From JACQZO01 sp964512325 (GTDB taxonomy: Bacteria; Patescibacteriota; Gracilibacteria; RBG-16-42-10), in NCBI GenBank assembly GCA_964512325.1, contig CAZEGN010000002.1, forward strand, positions 1 to 64,000: a DNA stretch of 64,000 nucleotides. Reading direction: 5' to 3'. This document shows positions 1 to 7,232 of the stretch, one piece after another; within the stretch, counting starts at the first letter, position 1; every line of letters starts with the position of its first letter. The translations under genes were made by a program, and so were the position numbers. The notes below the pieces were generated by a model. It saw only the letters and a program-made list of their open reading frames with translations, was not told the DNA's origin and did no database searches.

Positions 1-75
1 GGATTGTAGCTCAGTTGGTAGAGCAGTTGCCTCTTAAGCAAACGGTCCCGGGTTCAAGTCCCGGCAGTCCCACCA
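1..75 (+). tRNA. tRNA-Lys (anticodon CTT), lacking its first base
   Basis: A near-complete cloverleaf is visible. The anticodon CTT is at 33-35 in loop CTCTTAA. The T arm is CCGGG/CCCGG and an encoded CCA lies at 73-75. The acceptor 3' strand CAGTCCC pairs with GGGATTG, so the first G lies one base upstream of the window. G27 faces A43 at the bottom of the anticodon stem. It reads AAG codons. A long palindromic repeat starts immediately after CCA. Confidence 0.95.
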
Positions 76-203
76 CGAGCACACAGTGCGAGTCTTCGCC
101 TCCAGCTTCGTCTTCGTCTCGACTCATTCCTTATAGCTTGAGCTTATTTAGTGTGCTCGAAGACGGAGGACAAGACGAAGACGAAGAAAAGGAAAAAGAG
201 TGA
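76..203 (+). repeat. tRNA-linked palindromic element, copy A
   Basis: The element begins on the base after the tRNA-Lys CCA. CGAGCAC (76-82) is complementary to GTGCTCG (153-159). A pyrimidine arm, CTTCGTCTTCGTCT (106-119), is perfectly complementary to a purine arm at 173-186. The order is a-b-a'-b', so the two helices cannot nest; they form either a pseudoknot or alternative hairpins. About 28 bases (123-150) are identical to copy C near 43806-43833. Further on, CTAATTCC (233-240) pairs with GGAATTAG (297-304), which overlaps the trxB stop. No protein is likely here. Confidence 0.8.
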
Positions 204-300
204 AGTAAGTAGGTGTATCTCATTCCTCTTTCCTAATTCCTAGAGTGAGATTTTTTAGCAACAGCTGTTTCGGACTCGAAGGATAAGGACAAGAGGGGAA

Positions 301-1218
301 TTAGAGTTGAGCTAGCCAGCGTTCACAGTCTAAGGCGGCTTTGCAGCCGTCACCTGCTGCGGTGATTGCTTGACGGTAAGTAAAATCTTCTACATCGCCA
401 GCAATAAACACGCCGGGCACATTAGACATAGTGTGGTGATGCGGCTTGAGATAGCCATTCTCAGTTAAATCTAGCTTGCCCGCTAAGAATTTCACATTCG
501 GGTCATAACCAATAGCCACGAACACACCATCAATCGGCATATCGGTAGTTGCCTTGCTATTTACATCTTCCAAAACGACACCGTTAATTTTTGGTTCTCC
601 CTTAAACTCTTTAATTATAGTATTCCAAATTACTTTAATTTTAGGATTGCTTAGTACTCGATCTTGCATAATCTTACTCGCTCTAAAGGCATCACGACGA
701 TGAACGATTGTGACCGAGGCTGCCAAATGAGCAAGGTGGCTTGCTTCTTCCATAGCGGTATCGCCACCACCCACCACAATCACATTTTTATTCTTATAGA
801 AGAACCCATCACAAGTCGCACAGGTATGATACCCTCGACCAATGAACCTTTGTTCTCCCGCTAAACCTAAATAACGAGCAGTAGCACCAGTAGCAACAAT
901 CACCGCATCAACCTCATGAGTTGTTGCATCAGTGGTAATTACAAAGGGAGATTTGCTTACCTCGATTGCAATCGCGGTTTCGTAGAGCACTTTTGCTCCG
1001 AAACGCTCTGCCTGCTTTTGCATATTATCAACCAACTGTGAACCATCAATTCCTTCAGGAAAGCCAGGAAAGTTCTCAATTATAGTTGTGGTTGTTAATT
1101 GTCCTCCGGGTTGTGGGCCAGCAAGAATGGTCACATCTAAAGCAGCACGAGCACAATAAAGAGCAGCAGTAAGACCAGCAGGACCAGCACCTATTACAAA
1201 TACTCGTTTTTTATTCAT
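301..1218 (-). CDS. trxB: thioredoxin reductase
   Basis: This is an FAD-dependent NADPH:thioredoxin oxidoreductase that keeps cytosolic thioredoxin reduced. At 305 residues it has the normal bacterial length. The N-terminal FAD-binding GAGPAG is at residues 10-15. The redox-active pair is CATC (C133, C136) followed by DG. An NADPH-binding GGGDTAMEEA lies near residue 150, and a C-terminal GVFIAGDV FAD motif is present. It ends in TAA inside the purine-rich 3' arm of a hairpin that also follows tRNA-Lys, so the two convergent units may share a terminator. The start ATG at 1218 fits the family start MNKKRVFVIGAG. No thioredoxin gene is seen beside it. Confidence 0.97.
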   Translation of the reverse strand: MNKKRVFVIGAGPAGLTAALYCARAALDVTILAGPQPGGQLTTTTIIENFPGFPEGIDGSQLVDNMQKQAERFGAKVLYETAIAIEVSKSPFVITTDATTHEVDAVIVATGATARYLGLAGEQRFIGRGYHTCATCDGFFYKNKNVIVVGGGDTAMEEASHLAHLAASVTIVHRRDAFRASKIMQDRVLSNPKIKVIWNTIIKEFKGEPKINGVVLEDVNSKATTDMPIDGVFVAIGYDPNVKFLAGKLDLTENGYLKPHHHTMSNVPGVFIAGDVEDFTYRQAITAAGDGCKAALDCERWLAQL

Positions 1219-1342
1219 AGAGATTTCAAAATAATTGCCCCATCTTTATACAGTTTTTGCCCTTTTTTTTCTACCTATTCATAACTTAAGGCACGATCAA
1301 ACAAATTTAAATATGATAAACTCAGTTCGGCAATCAATTTTC

Positions 1343-2329
1343 ATGACTTCACAGCAAAACGACATTGTTATCTATAAGGCAAAGGATGGATTGGTGCACA
1401 TTGAAGTAGCCCCAGAACAAGGGACAATTTGGCTCACTCAGAGCCAAATTGCAGCCCTTTTCGGCACAAAACGGCCCGCTATTACCAAGCACCTCAGCAA
1501 TATTTTCAAAACTCATGAATTAGACAGAAAACAAGTATGTTCCAAAATGGAACACACTGCTATCGATGGAAAAAAATATAAAACTCAATTTTACAACCTG
1601 GACGCAATTCTCTCTGTTGGTTATCGCGTAAACTCACAAAAGGCAACCGAATTTCGCATTTGGGCAACTAAGACGTTAAATAAATACCTGATTCAAGGCT
1701 ACGCGCTGAACGAGAAAAAGCTAGTAGCAATAGAAGAGCGCTTCCACGATTTGCAAAAAGCAATTTCTTTTTTACAGGAAAACTCACGCAAAGCGCTCTT
1801 GGGAGACCAGGCTAATGAAATACTAAATCTCCTAGCGCAATACGCAAAGGCACTCAATCTACTTGAAGCCTATGACAAAAAAGCACTAACCGTTCCCCAA
1901 GGCAAGAAATCCAGTTTCGTTTTAAATTATGAGCATTGCCAACTAATTATTATCCAATTAAAAGACAACCTCATCAAAAAAGGGGAGGCTAGCGTACTTT
2001 TTGGTCAGGAACGATCAGGAGAACTGAAAGCTATTATTGATACCCTCTATCAAACATTCGATCATGCCGACCTCTATCCCTCAATGGAAGCACGAGCAGC
2101 TCATTTGCTCTATTTCATAATCAAAGATCACCCCTTCATTGATGGTAATAAACGGATCGCATCATTTCTGTTTATTTACTTTTTAGATCAACTCCATCTT
2201 CTCTACCACAATGGCCTGCCTTGTATTAATGACAATGCGCTTACCGCCTTAGCGCTCCTAGTAGCAGAAAGTGATCCAAAAGAGAAAGAAACGATGATTA
2301 AGTTAATAGTAAACTTAATCACACACTAA
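1343..2329 (+). CDS. RhuM-type DNA-binding/Fic domain protein
   Basis: A 328-residue, two-part protein. Residues 1-140 match the RhuM/virulence-protein family, with the pattern WLTQSQIAALF..R..ITKHL and YYNLDAILSVGYRVNSQ. The C-terminal half holds a Fic/Doc core with HPFIDGNKR at H263, the AMP-transfer loop with K in place of the usual second G. Family members transfer AMP or a related group onto target proteins, and some act as toxins. No small antitoxin ORF is seen beside it, and I see no obvious inhibitory helix. The reading frame is open upstream to 1235, but 1343 gives the family-typical start MTSQQNDIVIY. No Shine-Dalgarno is visible. Function is inferred from the motif only. Confidence 0.85.
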   Translation: MTSQQNDIVIYKAKDGLVHIEVAPEQGTIWLTQSQIAALFGTKRPAITKHLSNIFKTHELDRKQVCSKMEHTAIDGKKYKTQFYNLDAILSVGYRVNSQKATEFRIWATKTLNKYLIQGYALNEKKLVAIEERFHDLQKAISFLQENSRKALLGDQANEILNLLAQYAKALNLLEAYDKKALTVPQGKKSSFVLNYEHCQLIIIQLKDNLIKKGEASVLFGQERSGELKAIIDTLYQTFDHADLYPSMEARAAHLLYFIIKDHPFIDGNKRIASFLFIYFLDQLHLLYHNGLPCINDNALTALALLVAESDPKEKETMIKLIVNLITH

Positions 2330-2395
2330 TCAATTTTCGATCATTTCTCCCTTACGCTAGCATTTCTTGCTCCTCAGTCTAAAATTCCTTATTCT

Positions 2396-3844
2396 ATGAC
2401 AGTCCAAAAAAAGCCCATGTCTGAAAATGAAAATGCATATCAGTGGCTTATGCTAGGCTTCATAAGCCTCATCATTGGCACTCTCGCTTTTGGTGGTTTT
2501 TTTATGGGAAAAACTGTGTATACCATTGTGCAAGCAATACAAAATCCGCTGGTGTTAGTGGCTGCTCCTACGCCACCAGTCGCACAACAAGACAAAAGTG
2601 GATGTACCCATGTGTTGCTGCTCGGTGGGGGAGGCAAAGAATATGATGATGGATCCGAGCTAGTAGATAGCATTATGGTGGCAAGCCTTTGTCACCAACC
2701 AGACCAGCTGGTTTTCACATCAATTCCGCGTGATTTAATGGTGCAAATTAATAATTATGGTTACCGCAAAATCAATACTCTTTATATTCTCGCCAAACAT
2801 CAATTAGGCGAAGAGCGTGCTTTTGACCTCATGTTGGAAGGTGTACGAAAGGTAACCGACTTTCCTATTAACTATTATGCCTATGTTGATTTTCAGGGCT
2901 TTACCAAAATCGTAGACAGCATTGCCGGCCAAGAAGGCCTCGAGATTAATGTTGATCCGGGCTTTATTGATCGCGAGTTCCCCGGTCCAAATTATAGTTA
3001 CATTACAGTCAAGTTTGAAAAAGGATTACAACGTTTAACAGGTACTCAAGCTTTACAATTTGCCCGATCTCGTCATGGCGTAAATTTATCTACCGGTGAA
3101 AGTGTAGCTTCTGACTTTGATCGTTCACGCCGTCAGCAGCAGGTGATTCTAGCGCTCAAAGAACGCGCCAAGGATATCTTATTTAGCGGAGATGTAACAC
3201 CAATGCTCAATACACTAAATGCTTTGCAAGAAAGCTATCAAACCAATATTCCATTTCAGGATATGCTCTCACTAGCCAGTCTCTGGAAAAAAGTCGACCA
3301 AACCCAAACTTTTAATGTAGTGCTGAAAGAAGGTCCTGGTGAATTGTTATATGTTCCTAGTGTAGAAGAGAGGAATCAATATTATGGCGGAGCCTGGTGT
3401 CTTTTGCCAGATGGAGGCAATTTTAAGCTGATTCATCAATATCTGGAACGAGTATTAGCCAACCCTGAACGGGCATTACAAGGCACCGTAAACGTGGAGG
3501 TGCTGAACGGCACCAAAACCCCAGGGCTTGCCGGTCAAATCGCTAATAAGATCATGCATAAAGGCATTACCATTCTTTCACAATATGGTGTACGCAATAC
3601 CTATAATCGCAAGGCCTACGACAAAACATATATCATTGATCGAACAGGTACAAACACCGAGCTTGTAAACGAGATTCAGAAAACGCTCGGTAATGCCGAG
3701 ATCCTCACCGAAACAACCGAACCGTTTTTATATTCTAGCGTTGGTGTAACAGTCATCGTTGGACAAGATAGCATCTCAAGCAATCAGAATGCGATCAACA
3801 ACTCCAATATTGATATTGAGAACTACCAAAACAATCTACGATGA
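2396..3844 (+). CDS. LytR-CpsA-Psr (LCP) family protein with LytR_C domain
   Basis: A membrane-anchored LCP phosphotransferase, expected to attach lipid-linked glycopolymers to peptidoglycan on the outer face of the membrane. It is 482 residues long. One N-terminal membrane segment lies at about residues 18-45. The LCP core contains DSIMVASL, SIPRDLMV and the Arg-rich FARSRHG...DFDRSRRQQQ, where family members bind the lipid phosphate. A C-terminal LytR_C-like domain (VEVLNGTKTPGLAGQIAN) starts near residue 365. Its TGA stop overlaps the next gene's ATG (ATGA), so it is translationally coupled to an ABC permease. The pairing suggests envelope polymer export and attachment. The ATG follows TTATTCT with no Shine-Dalgarno. 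Confidence 0.9.
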   Translation: MTVQKKPMSENENAYQWLMLGFISLIIGTLAFGGFFMGKTVYTIVQAIQNPLVLVAAPTPPVAQQDKSGCTHVLLLGGGGKEYDDGSELVDSIMVASLCHQPDQLVFTSIPRDLMVQINNYGYRKINTLYILAKHQLGEERAFDLMLEGVRKVTDFPINYYAYVDFQGFTKIVDSIAGQEGLEINVDPGFIDREFPGPNYSYITVKFEKGLQRLTGTQALQFARSRHGVNLSTGESVASDFDRSRRQQQVILALKERAKDILFSGDVTPMLNTLNALQESYQTNIPFQDMLSLASLWKKVDQTQTFNVVLKEGPGELLYVPSVEERNQYYGGAWCLLPDGGNFKLIHQYLERVLANPERALQGTVNVEVLNGTKTPGLAGQIANKIMHKGITILSQYGVRNTYNRKAYDKTYIIDRTGTNTELVNEIQKTLGNAEILTETTEPFLYSSVGVTVIVGQDSISSNQNAINNSNIDIENYQNNLR

Positions 3845-4635
3845 AGAAATTATTCAATATTCTTCGAATTCAATTAGCGGTGGCGGTCGCATATCGTGGT
3901 ACCATTTTCTTCTGGCTGAGCATCCATTTGATCGGCTTCATTGTTATGAATGCTTTTTGGACGGCAGTTTTTAGCGATCGCCCTCTCGTCAATGAATTCA
4001 ACTTGGGTCAAATGTTGCAATACATTCTGCTAACTAATTTAATTCGAGAATTTGTGTTAGTGGCACCCGAATATGAGATTAACGATGCGATTCGTGACGG
4101 AAAACTAGCTAGTGCGCTCTTGCGCCCCTTTTCTTATCCTCTACACACACTCTTAGCGAGTACATTTTGGCATATCATTGAAAGCATCTTGGCAATAGTC
4201 GTATATGGTGCCGTAGCCTTGCTCGTTTTACCGCAAAATATTTGGGATTTTAGCTGGAGCAATGTGTTTGCTGTACTCCCCATTATTGTTTTAGGCCATA
4301 TTTGCTGCAGTTTCTTTTCGCTCATTTTAGGATCGCTCGCTTTTTGGCTCACTGAAGGATCAGCATTTTTCTACTACAAAGAAATCCTTATTCTCATTAC
4401 TTCAGGCCTATTTTTCCCAAAAGCAACCACGCCATTATGGTTTCAAGGCATCATGGAAATACTACCATTTTATCATGCTATTGGCATACCAGCTGAAGTA
4501 CTAGTGAATAAAACCATGCCAGCAGCTTTAAGTATGTCGTATCTAGTACTAGTAGTATGGATAGTGATTCTCATCAGCATCGCCACTGTCGTTTGGAACA
4601 GGGGCGTGAGCAGGTTTGAATCAATAGGCAATTAG
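3841..4635 (+). CDS. ABC-2 type permease subunit (COG4587-like)
   Basis: A 264-residue integral membrane protein with about six hydrophobic segments. Its N-terminal layout (IQLAVAVAYRGTIFFW, then NEFNLGQMLQYILLTNLIREFV) and the phrase IRDGKLASALLRPFSYPL match the COG4587 permease family, which works with a COG3694 permease and a COG4586 ATPase. Those two partners are in this window at 6422 and 9852, so the exporter is probably complete but its genes are dispersed. It starts inside the LCP gene through an ATGA overlap. It ends one base before the 3' end of the convergent gene at 4636. The substrate is unknown. Confidence 0.85.
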   Translation: MKKLFNILRIQLAVAVAYRGTIFFWLSIHLIGFIVMNAFWTAVFSDRPLVNEFNLGQMLQYILLTNLIREFVLVAPEYEINDAIRDGKLASALLRPFSYPLHTLLASTFWHIIESILAIVVYGAVALLVLPQNIWDFSWSNVFAVLPIIVLGHICCSFFSLILGSLAFWLTEGSAFFYYKEILILITSGLFFPKATTPLWFQGIMEILPFYHAIGIPAEVLVNKTMPAALSMSYLVLVVWIVILISIATVVWNRGVSRFESIGN

Positions 4636-6381
4636 CTATTCACCTTCTGTTTCAGTCGCCACATCTCCAGCATCTTCGGCCACTGAACCAAATACCTCTC
4701 GCGGAAACAACCAAGCCACAGGACGAAGTGCTCGTTTGCCTTCATAGCTTTTATGTGACACATCACCGACAGCCGAGTCTCCTAACAATTTGGTTTCTAA
4801 GGATTTAATCTGTACCTCCACTGGAACCATAATCTTTGACCCGTCATCAAATTCAATGGTTTTATGAAAAACTATTTTTTCGACTTTAAAACCTTCAGCA
4901 CTGTGTGGATTGGTCTCTGAGTGACCGAAGCGGTTATCGCCAGTAATTTGAGGATCATCTTCAATCAAACGGTCAGCATGCCACATTGCCACTATGTATC
5001 GTTTCAATTCACGCACCCTGGTCTTAAAATCCTCAGCTGACAAATTTCTATGATCGAGCACAAATTCAAAAGCAACAATATCATGCACCCGATCTAAATT
5101 GCCTTTGTTTAAACACTTTAAAACAATCGAGTCTGCACTTTTCACTCGACCATTAATAATCGCTTTTATTCCTTCAGGAAATAGAATCTCCTCAGTCTGT
5201 CTTTCACTATTCCAAACTCGCAATGGTTTTAATTTAAACGCTTTCAGTCCTCTTAATCGAACGCTATCGGGCACATTGACAACGGAACGCGCATCATCAG
5301 CGGTTACAAATACATTTTCCACCTCTGTACCTTGTCTACCGACAGCAAAATCAAAGCGTTGATTGAGTGTATTATTCATACGCCGACAAACTTCACCAGC
5401 CTTCATAAATACAGGCCATTGATGAACTTTATTATACAAAAGAACTAAGAGAATAATTTGCTGAGCTACAAACTTTCTTTCTTTGCCAGTTGCATATTGG
5501 GAACCCGGATAAAACAAAGTCTCTGCCAAATCGTAAAATCTCTTTTGGGCAAGGTCATCTGGAGCCGGCAGAACGTACACCTGAGGCTTTTCTTCAGAGC
5601 CAAAAGCCCCTTGCACTTCACGAAGAGACTGCAACTGATATTTGTGAACCGCATCATGAATGCCATTCAGAAATCTGACAGCCTCTGCTAAACGATCCGT
5701 AATGCGCTTAACAAAAGCAGTATCAGACTCCCCAGGTTCACGCAATCCCAGTTCGTCTAACAAAGCAAGATTGGCCTCGTCAAATCTTTCGTGAAATGAC
5801 TTGATTGAATCAGAAAAGACATGATCCTTTATTAAATCATTGTTGAGCTCACGATCAGTCAGCCCCGCAACTTCAGCATAGAAGTTGTCCAAATCTTCAC
5901 ATAACAACTTGATAAAATCTTCTGTCGCTATGATTTCTCCTTTTAATAGGGCACTTTTCACCTTCTCAGTAAACAGCGGTCTTTCTCCCCGATCACGTCT
6001 TGCCTCGTCATCATCAATCGCTTTTGCAACAACCTGCTTTTGTATTTTTAAGTAAGCCTTGAAAATAAACTCCAGTGACAACTTGCCATCAATCTCACGT
6101 TGATACTCAGCGGTTAATGCACCTTTAATATCTGTTCTCGCTTTATCGATAACCCTGGGTTGATTGGCCATAAATTCAGCCACCTCAGGTGATGTATCGT
6201 GCCCAAGAATACTTCTTAATGCTTGACGTATTTGACCATCAAAAAACTTGTCTACCAGCTCAGGAGGAATATATGGAATTAGACCAGCAGGAGCCTCTTC
6301 CTTCAAACGCCCACCAAGCAGATAGGCTGCAAGCCCTTCATTTCCCTTACCATTAGTGTACCCACGAAGACGTGTTTGCAT
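4636..6381 (-). CDS. unknown protein with RelA/SpoT-like C-terminal region
   Basis: 581 residues, acidic, with no signal peptide or membrane segment. I do not recognise the N-terminal 400 residues, which look helical. Residues 405-550 read like the RelA/SpoT nucleotidyltransferase fold: INGRVKSADSIVLKCL (compare R-V-K-S-x-x-S-I in synthetases), HDIVAFEFVLD (the D-I-x-x-x-R strand, here E instead of R), and VPVEVQIKS (E522, matching E-[IV]-Q-I-[RK]-[ST]) followed by SHKSYEGKR. The GYxSLH nucleotide-binding loop is not evident; EGFKVEK occupies its place. Activity may therefore be altered or lost. The gene lies on the opposite strand inside an ABC gene set. The fold call is inference and needs a profile search. 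Confidence 0.55.
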   Translation of the reverse strand: MQTRLRGYTNGKGNEGLAAYLLGGRLKEEAPAGLIPYIPPELVDKFFDGQIRQALRSILGHDTSPEVAEFMANQPRVIDKARTDIKGALTAEYQREIDGKLSLEFIFKAYLKIQKQVVAKAIDDDEARRDRGERPLFTEKVKSALLKGEIIATEDFIKLLCEDLDNFYAEVAGLTDRELNNDLIKDHVFSDSIKSFHERFDEANLALLDELGLREPGESDTAFVKRITDRLAEAVRFLNGIHDAVHKYQLQSLREVQGAFGSEEKPQVYVLPAPDDLAQKRFYDLAETLFYPGSQYATGKERKFVAQQIILLVLLYNKVHQWPVFMKAGEVCRRMNNTLNQRFDFAVGRQGTEVENVFVTADDARSVVNVPDSVRLRGLKAFKLKPLRVWNSERQTEEILFPEGIKAIINGRVKSADSIVLKCLNKGNLDRVHDIVAFEFVLDHRNLSAEDFKTRVRELKRYIVAMWHADRLIEDDPQITGDNRFGHSETNPHSAEGFKVEKIVFHKTIEFDDGSKIMVPVEVQIKSLETKLLGDSAVGDVSHKSYEGKRALRPVAWLFPREVFGSVAEDAGDVATETEGE

Positions 6382-6421
6382 CGCTCAATAAATTTAAGTA
6401 AAAGAATTACAGAGAGATATT

Positions 6422-7195
6422 ATGAATATCATACCAGCCCTATTTCGACTTAGCTTTTCGCGTGACTTAATGTATAGGACAAATTTCTGGTCCGCCATTG
6501 TCTCGCGTTTAGGCTTTCTCATAGTATCAATACTATGGTTTAGCATTATGTATTCTTCCCTACTTCACGTCAAGGATTGGGACTATGTTGATAGCATGTT
6601 CTTTTTAGCGACCTTTCAGCTAGTCGAAACCATTACTGTCTCACTTTTTAGCACCAGCTTCAGCAAATGGCATCAACATATCAATACGGGATCACTTGAC
6701 CTCATCCTTACCAAACCCACCGATACCCAAACCATGCTTTCACTGAATGCAATCTCATTTCCACAATTGCTAACCATCCTTGCCCCTCTTAGCTTGCTGA
6801 TTGGACTAGCATGGCAATACACCATTTTCCCCTCGACATTAGCGATATTTTTCTACATCCTAGCTATCCCACTTGCCGTAAGCATTTTTTACAGTGTCTG
6901 GCTTATACTCATGACCATGCTGTTTTGGCTGGGGGGTATTACTCAGTGGCATCAGCTATTTAATGGTCTTACTGCCTTTCTACAAGTTCCTCCTGTGGTA
7001 TATCAGGGCATAATCAAGTTTGTTTTTTACTTTATTTTGCCGATTTTCACAGCAGTAGTGTTGCCAATTGAAACAGTATGGCAAAACTCTCCCTATTTCT
7101 TAGCCGTTCTCTCTGCCACCAGTATATGTTTACTAATAATTTCTCGTTGGCTCTTTTGCTGGGGTCTAAAAAGCTATAATAGCGCTAGCAGCTAA
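6422..7195 (+). CDS. ABC-2 type permease subunit (COG3694-like)
   Basis: A 257-residue membrane protein with about six hydrophobic segments. The N-terminal pattern (LFRLSFSRDLMYRTNFWSA), an early WDY segment and the phrase INTGSLDLILTKPTDTQ resemble the COG3694 permease that heterodimerises with COG4587 proteins. The likely partner is at 3841-4635 and the ATPase at 9852-10829. Its start lies 40 bases from the start of the divergent RelA-like gene, so the two share a short promoter region. Downstream, a TATAAT sequence at 7209-7214 could promote the protease gene. The substrate is unknown. Confidence 0.82.
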   Translation: MNIIPALFRLSFSRDLMYRTNFWSAIVSRLGFLIVSILWFSIMYSSLLHVKDWDYVDSMFFLATFQLVETITVSLFSTSFSKWHQHINTGSLDLILTKPTDTQTMLSLNAISFPQLLTILAPLSLLIGLAWQYTIFPSTLAIFFYILAIPLAVSIFYSVWLILMTMLFWLGGITQWHQLFNGLTAFLQVPPVVYQGIIKFVFYFILPIFTAVVLPIETVWQNSPYFLAVLSATSICLLIISRWLFCWGLKSYNSASS

Positions 7196-7232
7196 GCTTC
7201 ATTAATGATATAATTAGGGGAAACAAAAAAAC

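Noticed and set aside
76..203. CRISPR array in the repeats after tRNA genes
   Set aside because: The copies are dispersed, palindromic and without regular spacers; no cas gene is present.
2396..4635. Possible UGA=Gly recoding as in Gracilibacteria/Absconditabacteria
   Set aside because: TGA serves as a normal stop (for example at 3842-3844 in an ATGA overlap) and conserved glycines in P-loops and other motifs are encoded by GGN, so the standard bacterial code fits.
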